DNA of 64,000 bases from Roseimaritima multifibrata (lineage in GTDB: Bacteria; Planctomycetota; Planctomycetia; Pirellulales; Pirellulaceae), in the NCBI RefSeq assembly GCF_007741495.1, contig NZ_CP036262.1, forward strand, positions 4,154,001-4,218,000. The letters are read 5' to 3'. A program made the position numbers and the translations under genes. Below the pieces are notes generated by a model, which did not search any database, was not told where the DNA came from, and saw nothing but the letters and a program-made list of their open reading frames with translations. Positions 1 to 9,100 of the stretch are shown piece after piece (the first letter of the stretch is position 1; every line of letters begins with the position of its first letter).

Positions 1-3000
1 AAAGCCATTGCACAACTGCGACGGACACTTAGATCCTGAAAGCGGTCATGTATTTGATCACATAACCAGCTGACTGGAAGATCCATTTCACTAACCCCCG
101 ATATCACCTGCCCCCGCAAACCATCACCTGCATCGAAACGAAGGGAATCCAGCAGTGGTTCACGATAGCCCAGCTGGAACAATGCGAATACCAATTTCTT
201 CTGGCGTTGCTGCAAGGCCAATTGACGGTCCATCGCAATCTGCGGACGCCACCAAACGGTTTGAAACTGCGTGGTTTGATTCCCGTCAAACGGTGTAGCA
301 TCTATGGTTACTGGGTAATAGCCTGTTTCCAGCAACTTAGCGACTAAACGCATCTGCTCCCGCCGAGGCTGATACCCGGTGCAATGGGATTCAACAGGGA
401 TGTCCTCCCACCAGATTACCGTTTGCCCCCGAGACGGATCCTCCGTCGTGGCGTGACTAAGATTGGCCTGCAGTAGCGTTGCCGACCGGCTATTGGATTG
501 GATCGCTTCAAAAGTATCCGCCGAAACATTCCATTTATCAAAAAATGGAACTTTGCTGGCGATCTTCCACCGCACCGAACTTAAGTGATCCTGCCCCGCA
601 GAATCCTTGGCCAACAGACTTGAACGTGGGAGCCACATTCCTTTTTCTCCCAGTAAGCCCCAACCTTCCGATTCATGCTGTTCGTGGTGGACGTTCACAT
701 ACATGTCCGCATCCTCGAGTGCGGTCCCTGCTGGCGGGCGAATCCAGATGCATGAATACAAATGCTTCTCTTTATCCTCATTGGAATAGCATTTGATCAC
801 AGACGGCAAAAATCCGTTCTCGCGATTCTGGAGGTTGGTTTCCCGGAGTTCTGCTTCATCCATGCCCAGTTTCCATTTACTGGCAGCCTGATCTCGCATC
901 GCCAATGCGAATACAAACCGTTCCGATTCTTCGGAGTATGGGATCAGCGAAGCGATGCGGTAACCCTCATTTTCCAGTGCCGCGAAAACCTCCTGCGTTT
1001 TCGCAATCGGCAGCCGATGGATCAACATCGCATGCTCCGCCCAGATCGCATCGGCATTGGAAAGTTCGTAAATCAGATCGCTAGAAAAGTGCGTTTGTTT
1101 CGGAACCGGAAGCGGCTTTCGGTCTCCAACGCACCACCACGGCGCCCCCCACGGTTCCCGAATATCGATTTGATTTTGTTGGTCTTCCAAAACCTGTTGG
1201 TATTCGCGAAAGACAGCCTGCCTTGCGGATTCCGCCCCCTCCAGTGAAGCGGTCACGATGGAAAGTTCGCGAGGATTTAAATAGGGCAGGAGAGAAGCAA
1301 GTCTTTCCGGTTTGCCTTGGCAAAAGGAAGCCACAAGATGGGCCGCTCCAATCGCTTCTTCACTACGGTTCGGCGAGCGAAGAAAAACCATTAGTCCTGG
1401 CAACAGGTCTTTGGCGACCAATTCAAGTCCTCGGCTCCACTGGGAAATCCAAACCGGATCTTCCGTGAGCAATAGATCGAGCAGACGTTTAATGCCTTCG
1501 TCCCTCCTCAAGTCATCGACGCCCGCGGAATCATTCGCCAACAGGCAGGCCGCACGCAGCAATTCACCTCGATCTCTGGTCGAATTCCCCCAAACACTAC
1601 GAAAGACATCGCGCGTCTGCGCGTAGGGAAAACGTTTGCTTGTGGCTAGGTAAACCGTTTCGTCGGGTGAAGCATGTAGCGCAAAATCAGCAACACGATC
1701 GGCGGCAACAGGATCTTGGTCGACCAAGACCAAAGCGGCTCGGAATTGATCTTTCGGGGTCGTTTCCGTCGAAGCCACAATCTTGTTCGTTTCGCGGACG
1801 ATAAACTCGGATTCTTTCAGCGCTTCGGCATAGGCGAGCGCCTGCGGAATTTCAGCATTCAGCAATTCAGCCAAAGCGGTCCGTTCGTTTGCCAATTGAT
1901 TCCGCTTTTCCATCTGTCGGTAGACCATTCCTCCACCAACGCCCAGAACAAGCAATACCGCTGCCCAAGCAGCAAGATGTCGCAAATGCATTAGAGTGGC
2001 GGCACGGAGCATGGTGCGTTGGAAATCATTTGTAAGCTGACGTTTGGTATGCCAGCGAATCGACAGATAATCCAGCAGGGTAGGAAGCGACTGCGACCTC
2101 GGCCTAGCGCGATACAATTCAGAAAACTCTTCCAGCCTTAATCGCGCCTTCCCTTGATTCGTTGCTCTACTGCGCAGTTCGATCCACTGCCGCAAGGGTG
2201 CGATCAAAAAGTCATGCGTCAACTGATAGCCAGCTGGCGAACTTTCGGACATTGGGGAATCAGAACTGTAGCTTTCCTCGTCTAACTGGTCGGTTGGTGT
2301 GATCAGGTGCAATTCACGATCAAGAATGGTTAGCAGTTCACGAAAATGCTGGCGATCGCGATAGCCGGCTTTCTCTGCAAGATCGACTTCTGAACATATG
2401 GCTCCTTTGATTCGCGATCCCGGTTCAGGTAACAACGCGCGTAGGACTCGGTGTGCTCCCTCCGCGTGGACTCGCATCCTTCGCTGCGTTTTCTCACTAT
2501 CGAACGTCTCATTCAAAAAATGGACTCCGATACTGATGCCGCCATCCTTCAGCATTCCCGTCGATCTATCCCAAGGATGGTTTTTCAGCATTTCAACAAG
2601 CAACGCCAATTGCACACTGACGATCCGTCCGCCGCTTGCCAGATACCGCACCGCCTCATCAAGAAATCGAAGTTGATCGGGCGTACACAGACTGACCGAC
2701 GTCGGCAACCGACCATACGCCGCTCCGAATTCTGCCAAGACAGACCGGGCATGGTCCATGTCAAACAAGTCAACCGAAGTCGCGTTAACGTTTTCGGCAA
2801 CCAGCAAATCCAACGATTGAAACAGTCGGGTGACGCCCATCCAGAAATCGTCACGGACCATCAGGACGCACTGTAAATGCTGACCGTCACATTGTCGCAA
2901 CGCTTGTGTGAGCGATTCCCGTGCACACTCAGGATGAGTAAACAGCCACTGTTCGAATTGATCGATAAAGATCACGATCCTGCGCCGCTTCGAACGCCTT

Positions 3001-4376
3001 AGCAACGAAAAAACTTCCGGCAAAGTAGGCGTCGGCTGGTCTGCACTTATCGATTCCGAAACCATACTGATCAAGCGTTGATACAGCTCTTTTTCGGTGT
3101 TCTCTGGACTCGCCTGCAAATAGATCGTGGTCACATCGGTCGGCATGCGCGGCAGGATCCCTGCCCGCACGAGTGACGTTTTCCCGCACCCACTGGGACC
3201 ATAAATCAAACCAACCGGGATCGGAGTTTCCTGTTCATTCTGGCCGAAATTGTTTAGCCAAAAACGTACGATCTCAGGAATGCCCTTGCGGTCATAGGGA
3301 CCGGGAAGCAAACGCAGGTAAAAGTCAGCATCGTGAAGGTCAAAAGATCGCAACCCCTTCGGGACAACCGGCACGTTCGCGGGAGTTATCAGTTCGGAAT
3401 CGGACGAGATCAGGTCGAAAGATTGACCTGGAACCACGTTGCTAGATGCATCCGCGTGGCGTTTGGTAATCGATTGTAATGCCGCGTTTAAATCAAGCTT
3501 GAAAGCGGCAGCCGATTGGTACCGATCCGACTTTCGTTTCGCCAAAGATTTCACACAGATCCGAGCCAGTTCCTTCGAAATTTCTGCCCGAAGCTCCTGC
3601 GGCGGAGTCGGTTCAAAGTAAAGGATTTGCTCGAACAATCCGTTCCGATCCGCTGCCTGAAAAGGGCGAACCCCTGTCAGCATCTGATACATGACGGACC
3701 CTAAGGAGAACAAGTCCGAGCGACCGTCCACGCGATGCCCCTCGCCGCGCGCTTGCTCGGGGCTCATGTACGCCGGGGTGCCGATGTACGAAGGCGCACT
3801 TTTGTGATCGGCGTCTCTCAGCGCTAATCCAAAATCCGCAACGTAGGGATGGCAGTCCCCATCGATCAAAATGTTTCCTGGCTTAACGTCCCTGTGCACG
3901 ATCCCTCGACTATGTGCCACTCCCAACGCATCGGCAACACTTGCCAAGATTTCGATGACTTGCGGAATGGCCTGAACGCGCTGCTCCAGCCAAGCCTTTA
4001 AATGACATCCACGAATCAGTTTCGAAACGATGTAGAAAGGTATTTCATCGGTGCTTGCCGCTCGATAAATCGGAATGATGTTCGGGTGTTCAAGGCTGGC
4101 GACGGCCCGAGCTTCCCGCAAATAAACGGCCGCGATATCGCTGCGTACGACCAAAGACTGATGGGGAATTTTAATCGCGACGTCACGCTGCAGAATCGTG
4201 TCGAACGCTGCGTAGACCGTTCCAAATCCGCCTTTCCCTAAAACCTCACGGATTTCGAATTCTTCAATCTTTGCCGGAGCCTCCGATGTCCCATCGGTCG
4301 ACGCGGTTTGCTCCAAACTGCCACCGGTCGTTCCGCTGATATCCAGACCATCAATTGGCGTCTCTTCTGAACCCAC
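1..4376 (-). CDS. Serine/threonine protein kinase fused to STAND-like P-loop ATPase and C-terminal repeat region (partial)
   Basis: Open without a stop from a GTG at 4376 to the left edge (1458 full codons), so the C-terminus is missing. The GTG is preceded by AGGAG at 4386-4390. Residues about 24-290 are a Hanks-type kinase: glycine loop GKGGFGTVY, catalytic HRDVKPGN at 161-168, DFG at 181-183 and a GTPAYMSPEQ activation segment. A Walker A motif, GPSGCGKTS, lies at 393-401, followed by a hydrophobic strand ending in IDQ (IVIFIDQFEQW), which looks like a STAND/NACHT-type switch ATPase. A single membrane helix rich in A, V, L and G lies near 798-817. The remaining 640 residues seem exported and include repeated Trp/Tyr-rich blocks (IWIRPPAG, VWWRPQIA) resembling the tandem repeats found behind planctomycete kinases. 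Inference: a membrane receptor kinase with a cytoplasmic ATPase switch and an external sensor. The ligand is unknown. Confidence 0.9.
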   Translation of the reverse strand, partial: MGSEETPIDGLDISGTTGGSLEQTASTDGTSEAPAKIEEFEIREVLGKGGFGTVYAAFDTILQRDVAIKIPHQSLVVRSDIAAVYLREARAVASLEHPNIIPIYRAASTDEIPFYIVSKLIRGCHLKAWLEQRVQAIPQVIEILASVADALGVAHSRGIVHRDVKPGNILIDGDCHPYVADFGLALRDADHKSAPSYIGTPAYMSPEQARGEGHRVDGRSDLFSLGSVMYQMLTGVRPFQAADRNGLFEQILYFEPTPPQELRAEISKELARICVKSLAKRKSDRYQSAAAFKLDLNAALQSITKRHADASSNVVPGQSFDLISSDSELITPANVPVVPKGLRSFDLHDADFYLRLLPGPYDRKGIPEIVRFWLNNFGQNEQETPIPVGLIYGPSGCGKTSLVRAGILPRMPTDVTTIYLQASPENTEKELYQRLISMVSESISADQPTPTLPEVFSLLRRSKRRRIVIFIDQFEQWLFTHPECARESLTQALRQCDGQHLQCVLMVRDDFWMGVTRLFQSLDLLVAENVNATSVDLFDMDHARSVLAEFGAAYGRLPTSVSLCTPDQLRFLDEAVRYLASGGRIVSVQLALLVEMLKNHPWDRSTGMLKDGGISIGVHFLNETFDSEKTQRRMRVHAEGAHRVLRALLPEPGSRIKGAICSEVDLAEKAGYRDRQHFRELLTILDRELHLITPTDQLDEESYSSDSPMSESSPAGYQLTHDFLIAPLRQWIELRSRATNQGKARLRLEEFSELYRARPRSQSLPTLLDYLSIRWHTKRQLTNDFQRTMLRAATLMHLRHLAAWAAVLLVLGVGGGMVYRQMEKRNQLANERTALAELLNAEIPQALAYAEALKESEFIVRETNKIVASTETTPKDQFRAALVLVDQDPVAADRVADFALHASPDETVYLATSKRFPYAQTRDVFRSVWGNSTRDRGELLRAACLLANDSAGVDDLRRDEGIKRLLDLLLTEDPVWISQWSRGLELVAKDLLPGLMVFLRSPNRSEEAIGAAHLVASFCQGKPERLASLLPYLNPRELSIVTASLEGAESARQAVFREYQQVLEDQQNQIDIREPWGAPWWCVGDRKPLPVPKQTHFSSDLIYELSNADAIWAEHAMLIHRLPIAKTQEVFAALENEGYRIASLIPYSEESERFVFALAMRDQAASKWKLGMDEAELRETNLQNRENGFLPSVIKCYSNEDKEKHLYSCIWIRPPAGTALEDADMYVNVHHEQHESEGWGLLGEKGMWLPRSSLLAKDSAGQDHLSSVRWKIASKVPFFDKWNVSADTFEAIQSNSRSATLLQANLSHATTEDPSRGQTVIWWEDIPVESHCTGYQPRREQMRLVAKLLETGYYPVTIDATPFDGNQTTQFQTVWWRPQIAMDRQLALQQRQKKLVFALFQLGYREPLLDSLRFDAGDGLRGQVISGVSEMDLPVSWLCDQIHDRFQDLSVRRSCAMA

Positions 4377-4741
4377 GTGTTTGAACTCCTGTCGACCGGC
4401 AACCAAGAAAAAACGGGGAACTTAAGTATCGGCATCGATTCTACCCCATGCCCCCCCATCGCGTGGGCAGCGGCAATCGCATTTTTTCCCGCGCAATGCG
4501 GCTCCGTAAAACGAAGAATTCTCTCTCCTTATTACGAACACGTTTGTTAAACCGGCGGGCCAGTTCGGCGCACAAAAAAATTGACCGAACTGCGAAGACA
4601 GATATCCCACATCGGGTCAGTTCGATCGTTTATGCTAATAGAGCTACGGTCAATCGCATCCAGCCTCCCTCCTATACACCCCTTCCTACCTAGTCGCATC
4701 CTGCGGCCTTTGTCCCAATTGCGGAAACCGATCGGATCCCC
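4377..4741. promoter_or_regulatory. Divergent intergenic region with an inverted repeat and a third half-site
   Basis: Lies between the leftward kinase gene and the rightward ceramidase-like gene, so it should carry both promoters. It contains the inverted pair CAGTTCGG (4561-4568) and CCGAACTG (4585-4592), separated by an A-rich 16-base spacer, and a further CAGTTCGA at about 4617. This arrangement resembles an operator but could be chance. No small gene is supported here. Confidence 0.35.
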
Positions 4742-6157
4742 ATGCGCCCTCTGCCTAAAACCACTACCGGTAATTCCCTCAGTCGCCGTCAAATACTTTC
4801 CAGCGGATGTGCTGCTATCGCGGCGACCGCGTGCATTCCTCACCTAGCATCAGGAGGTTCCAACAAGGAAAGCCTTGCTGTCGGCCAAGCCGTGGTCGAC
4901 ACGACGCCACCATTGGGAATCGAATTGGCCGGTTTCCACAAGGCAGTAGGAAACGAACGGCGCATAACCGGGATTCGCCAAAAGTCGACCGCCAAAGCGA
5001 TTGTCATTCGAGTAAAGGGGCAAACGATCGCGATCGTTTCGCTTGATATCCTAACAGTCTCGGCCGCGTTCACCGCGGAAGTGCAACAACAGGTCGCCGA
5101 GAAAACCGGCATCCCCGCCTTGAACGTCCGCGTCTGTGCAACACACACCCATTCGATGCCGACGTTTACTTTCCTACGCCAATGGGGTGCCCTTCCCAAA
5201 GAATACCAGCAACAAACATTGCAGGCGGTCGTCAAAGCGGTTCAGCAAGCCCAGCAAGACCTGACCGACGCGGAACTCTATGTGGGAAAAAGCGCTGTAG
5301 TGGGGGGGAACTTCAATCGGACGACGTCGACATGGAAAACAGAAAAACAGTTCGACAAGCAATCGACCGACGCGGAACGCTGGCTGGATACAAACTTGCA
5401 CCTGCTGCGTTTTGAACGCACCGGTAAAGAGGACGTGCTTTGGTACCACTTCTCCAGCCATCCGGTCTGCTTCCGGGATACCCAGTCGGGCCCCGACTGG
5501 GTTGGCTTGGTAGCCGAAAAGGTTCACGCTAAAACGGGCGTTACGCCTGGCTTTATGCAGGGTCACGCCGGAGACGTCAATCCGGGCGACGGTCATATCT
5601 GGATTGGAGAGGCCGAACCGACAGCGACTGCAATTGCCAAAGGATTCGATGCTGCACTCAATAGCTGCAAACCGGTATCCGTTGACGAAATTCAGGTGGT
5701 GAACGACTCCTTCTCGATTCCGCTCGATATGGAATTGCTAAAAGAACAGCTTGATGCTTACCGATCGGCCCCAGAAAAATGCAATTCTGGCGAGTGGGTC
5801 GATGCAGGTTTTGCCAAAGCTTGGTTCGATGCCGCATCCACTTGGAACCTAGAACAATCGGTTCACAAAACGCCAATGTCGGCCATTAGACTGGGAGACT
5901 TGGCCCTGCTTTTCCATTCTAGCGAGCTGTACAGTTTTTACGGACTTCAGTTGCAAAACCGCTCTCCCTTTGAAACCACCATCGCCGTTGGCTATGCAGA
6001 CGATAGCGTCGGATACTTAGCGGATCCGGTCGCATACAAGACCAAGGAATATGCGGCTGTAACCGTTCCACGGATATTGAACCTTCCCCCATTCACTCCC
6101 AATGCCGCCGCAGCGTTATCGGATCTTGGCCACCAGTTGCTAAAAAAACTGACCTAA
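4742..6157 (+). CDS. Neutral/alkaline ceramidase-like hydrolase, Tat-exported
   Basis: A 471-residue exported hydrolase of the neutral/alkaline non-lysosomal ceramidase superfamily. The N-terminus SRRQILSSG followed by an alanine-rich hydrophobic stretch looks like a twin-arginine signal. The mature part opens with the family block VGQAVVDTTPP at about residue 47 and carries the zinc-ligand-type motif THTHS with H135 and H137. Downstream SSHPVCF and GHAGDVNPG blocks fit the second metal/catalytic region. At 471 residues it lacks the C-terminal Ig-like domain of true neutral ceramidases (about 650 residues), so the substrate need not be ceramide; planctomycetes carry many such proteins. It lies 42 bases upstream of the large dehydrogenase/cytochrome gene at 6200, presumably in one operon. 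The same two modules are fused in the gene at 38137, which supports a joint role. Family assignment is firm, substrate unknown. Confidence 0.85.
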   Translation: MRPLPKTTTGNSLSRRQILSSGCAAIAATACIPHLASGGSNKESLAVGQAVVDTTPPLGIELAGFHKAVGNERRITGIRQKSTAKAIVIRVKGQTIAIVSLDILTVSAAFTAEVQQQVAEKTGIPALNVRVCATHTHSMPTFTFLRQWGALPKEYQQQTLQAVVKAVQQAQQDLTDAELYVGKSAVVGGNFNRTTSTWKTEKQFDKQSTDAERWLDTNLHLLRFERTGKEDVLWYHFSSHPVCFRDTQSGPDWVGLVAEKVHAKTGVTPGFMQGHAGDVNPGDGHIWIGEAEPTATAIAKGFDAALNSCKPVSVDEIQVVNDSFSIPLDMELLKEQLDAYRSAPEKCNSGEWVDAGFAKAWFDAASTWNLEQSVHKTPMSAIRLGDLALLFHSSELYSFYGLQLQNRSPFETTIAVGYADDSVGYLADPVAYKTKEYAAVTVPRILNLPPFTPNAAAALSDLGHQLLKKLT

Positions 6158-6199
6158 GACATCCCAACGATCGACAACGAACTCCCTCGGACAGAAACC

Positions 6200-9100
6200 A
6201 TGACGCGGAACCTTCTTTGCCTAATAACCTTCCTGCTTAGCGGGGCGGCCACCTGTATTCAGTCAGCGCAATTGTCGGCCCAGGACAATCCTTTTGCATA
6301 CCTCGATGCGTACTCGGATTCCTATTATCCCAACACCGATTTCCCAAAACTAACCACCCCTCAGTGGGTAGGTGAACCGGGCGTTGAAGCGGTCGTCACG
6401 TTGGGAATCGACGACATGCGGGATACGGCACAGTACGAAGCCTATCTCAGGCCAATCCTCGACAGGTTAAAGAAGATCGATGGGCGTTCCCCCGTTAGCA
6501 TCATGTCTTGCAAGATTGATCCACAGGATCCACAACTGCAGAAATGGCTGAAAGAAGGACTTTCGATCGAAACGCATACGGTCGACCACCCTTGCCCATG
6601 CCTCCAAAGCGGTAATTTTGACCAAGCCAAATCGACCTACGACCGCTGCGTCGACCAGATGTTCGCGATCCCCAACACTCGTCCCGTTGCGTTTCGTTTT
6701 CCCTGCATGGATTCCAAAAACACTCCCAGCCCGCGCGCCTTTGCAGAAATTGTGAACCAAACCACCCCCGCTGGCAATTTTTTGCAGGCCAGCACGTCCG
6801 TTGTTTGCGTCTTCAATTCTAGTGATCCTGACATTCCTAAATCGATCACTTTAAACGCCGAAGGAAAAGAGCGGTTCGAACGATACATTCCATTCCCTTC
6901 GTTCGTGAACAAGATCCATAACTATCCCTATCCGTTTGTGATCGGGAAACAATGCTGGGAATTCCCTTGTACGATCCCGGATGATTGGCAAGCACAGAAC
7001 ATCCAGCAGCCCAATAATCCTCAAACCGTTGATGACATGATGGCAGCCATCGATGCCACCGTGATAAAGAAAGGAATCGCCAACCTTGTTTTCCATCCAT
7101 ATGCCTGGATACGAAACGAACAGATGGCCGAGTTGGTCGACCGCGTCGATACGAAGTACGGAAAACGCGTCAAATTCCTCACCTTCAAGGAGAGCATGGA
7201 ACGAATCAACCGACATTTGTTACTCGATCAACCGGTGCGAGACCCAAAAACCGGCGACGACAACGGGGTCAGGCTTGTCGACCTGAATCAAGACGGTTTC
7301 CTGGATGTTGTGATTGGAAACGATCAACTTAAAATCGCTCGTCTATGGGATCCGAAAGCAAACCAATGGATTGACCTCGCCAGTAAGGTTCAATTCGTTC
7401 ATGCCGATCCTTCGGGACACTCGGTTGATAGAGGAGTCCAATTTGGAAAACTTCAAAAGGAAAAAGGCGTTTCGATGTTGGTCAACAACGATGTTGATCA
7501 ACACATCTACCATTTTTCCAACAATGAAATCGTAAGCGAACCGATCCCAGAAGAACTGAAACCTTTCAAAACCAATCGCGACGGTATCGACCAAGGCGTC
7601 CGACTAAGAGACCTCGATCTGGATGGAATTTCGGAAGTCTTGATCGCCAATCCGACGACGAAACAGGTGCTGTCGCTGGACGGTAAAACGGACAAGTGGA
7701 TCGCGAACTCTGAACCGCTCCCTTTCCCCATCGTCGATGCAGACGGCGACGATAACGGATTGCGTTTTGTTGACCTGGACAAAGACGGCTACGACGACAT
7801 GATCGTATCGAATGCCACACAGTCAGCCGTCCAGCTTTACGATTCCAATTCCAACACCTTTACGCGTACCGTCACTCCGACGGGAACCATTCCGCTGATC
7901 GTTCGTGGCAAGACGAACAACGGGGCATGGTTCGCCGAAGACCATATGTGGATCCAAAATGAGGATACGCACCGGCTTGCAGATGGAGTCGACCGACGAT
8001 CCTTTTCCGATCTAACCGGAAACGCAGATCCCGGGCCGCGCAGTGCGGACCGATCCTTCCGGTCGATGCGGGTTCGTCCCGGTTTTACGATCCAAATGGT
8101 CGCTTCTGAACCATTGGTGATGGATCCGGTCGCATTGGATTTTGCCCCCGACGGGAAACTGTGGGTCGCAGAAATGGCCGATTACCCGTTGGGCCTGGAC
8201 GACAAAGGGAAACCGGGTGGACGGATCCGATACTTGGAGGACACCGACAATGATGGAACCTACGATTCATCGACGCTGTTTATGGATAACATCGCTTACC
8301 CCACCGGAGTCCTTGCGACCGGCAAGGGAGTGATCGTTAGCGCTGCCCCCACGATCTTCTACGCCGAAGATACCGATGGCGATGGAAAAGCGGACCTGCG
8401 AACGGAACTCTACCGCGGTTTTACTGAGGGAAACCAGCAGCACTTGGTCAATGGATTTGAACGCGGATTGGACAATTGGCTGTATGTCGCCAATGGAGAC
8501 AGCGGCGGAACCGTCCAATCCATCAAGACGGGCAAAACCGTAGAAATCCGCGGCCAAGATTTAAGGATTCGGCCCGATACCGGAGCGATGGAGTTGCAAG
8601 CGGGTCAAACGCAATTTGGCCGTCATCGCGACGATCAAGGCAATTGGTTTGGCTGCAACAATTCCATTCCCGTTCGACACTACATTCATCCAGCACAGTA
8701 CCTGCGACGCAATCGATTTGTTCCGCCTCCCTCGGCCAGTCGCGACATCGCGCGCATCAATAACACACAACTCTTTCCGATATCACGCGTTCTCAGCCAT
8801 TGGTCAGGCTATGTTCCGCCAGCGCCGGGAACCGGACACCAATTCACATCGGCATGCAGTACGGTGGTCTACCGGGACTCGCTGTTCGGACCTGATTTCG
8901 CACAAAACACGTTCACCTGTGAACCGGTCCACAACGCGGTTCATCGCCGGCGCCTCGTTCCAGCAGGAGCCTCCTTTGAGAGTGTTCGTCCCAGCGACGA
9001 ATCGAACGTTGAATTCCTTGCCTCTGAAGATAGTTGGTTTCGACCGGCTAGCGTGACGACAGGTCCCGACGGGGCCTTGTGGGTTGCTGACATGTATCGA

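Noticed and set aside
4742-6157. Calling this gene a true ceramidase
   Set aside because: The C-terminal domain is missing and planctomycetes carry many diverse members; only the superfamily is supported.
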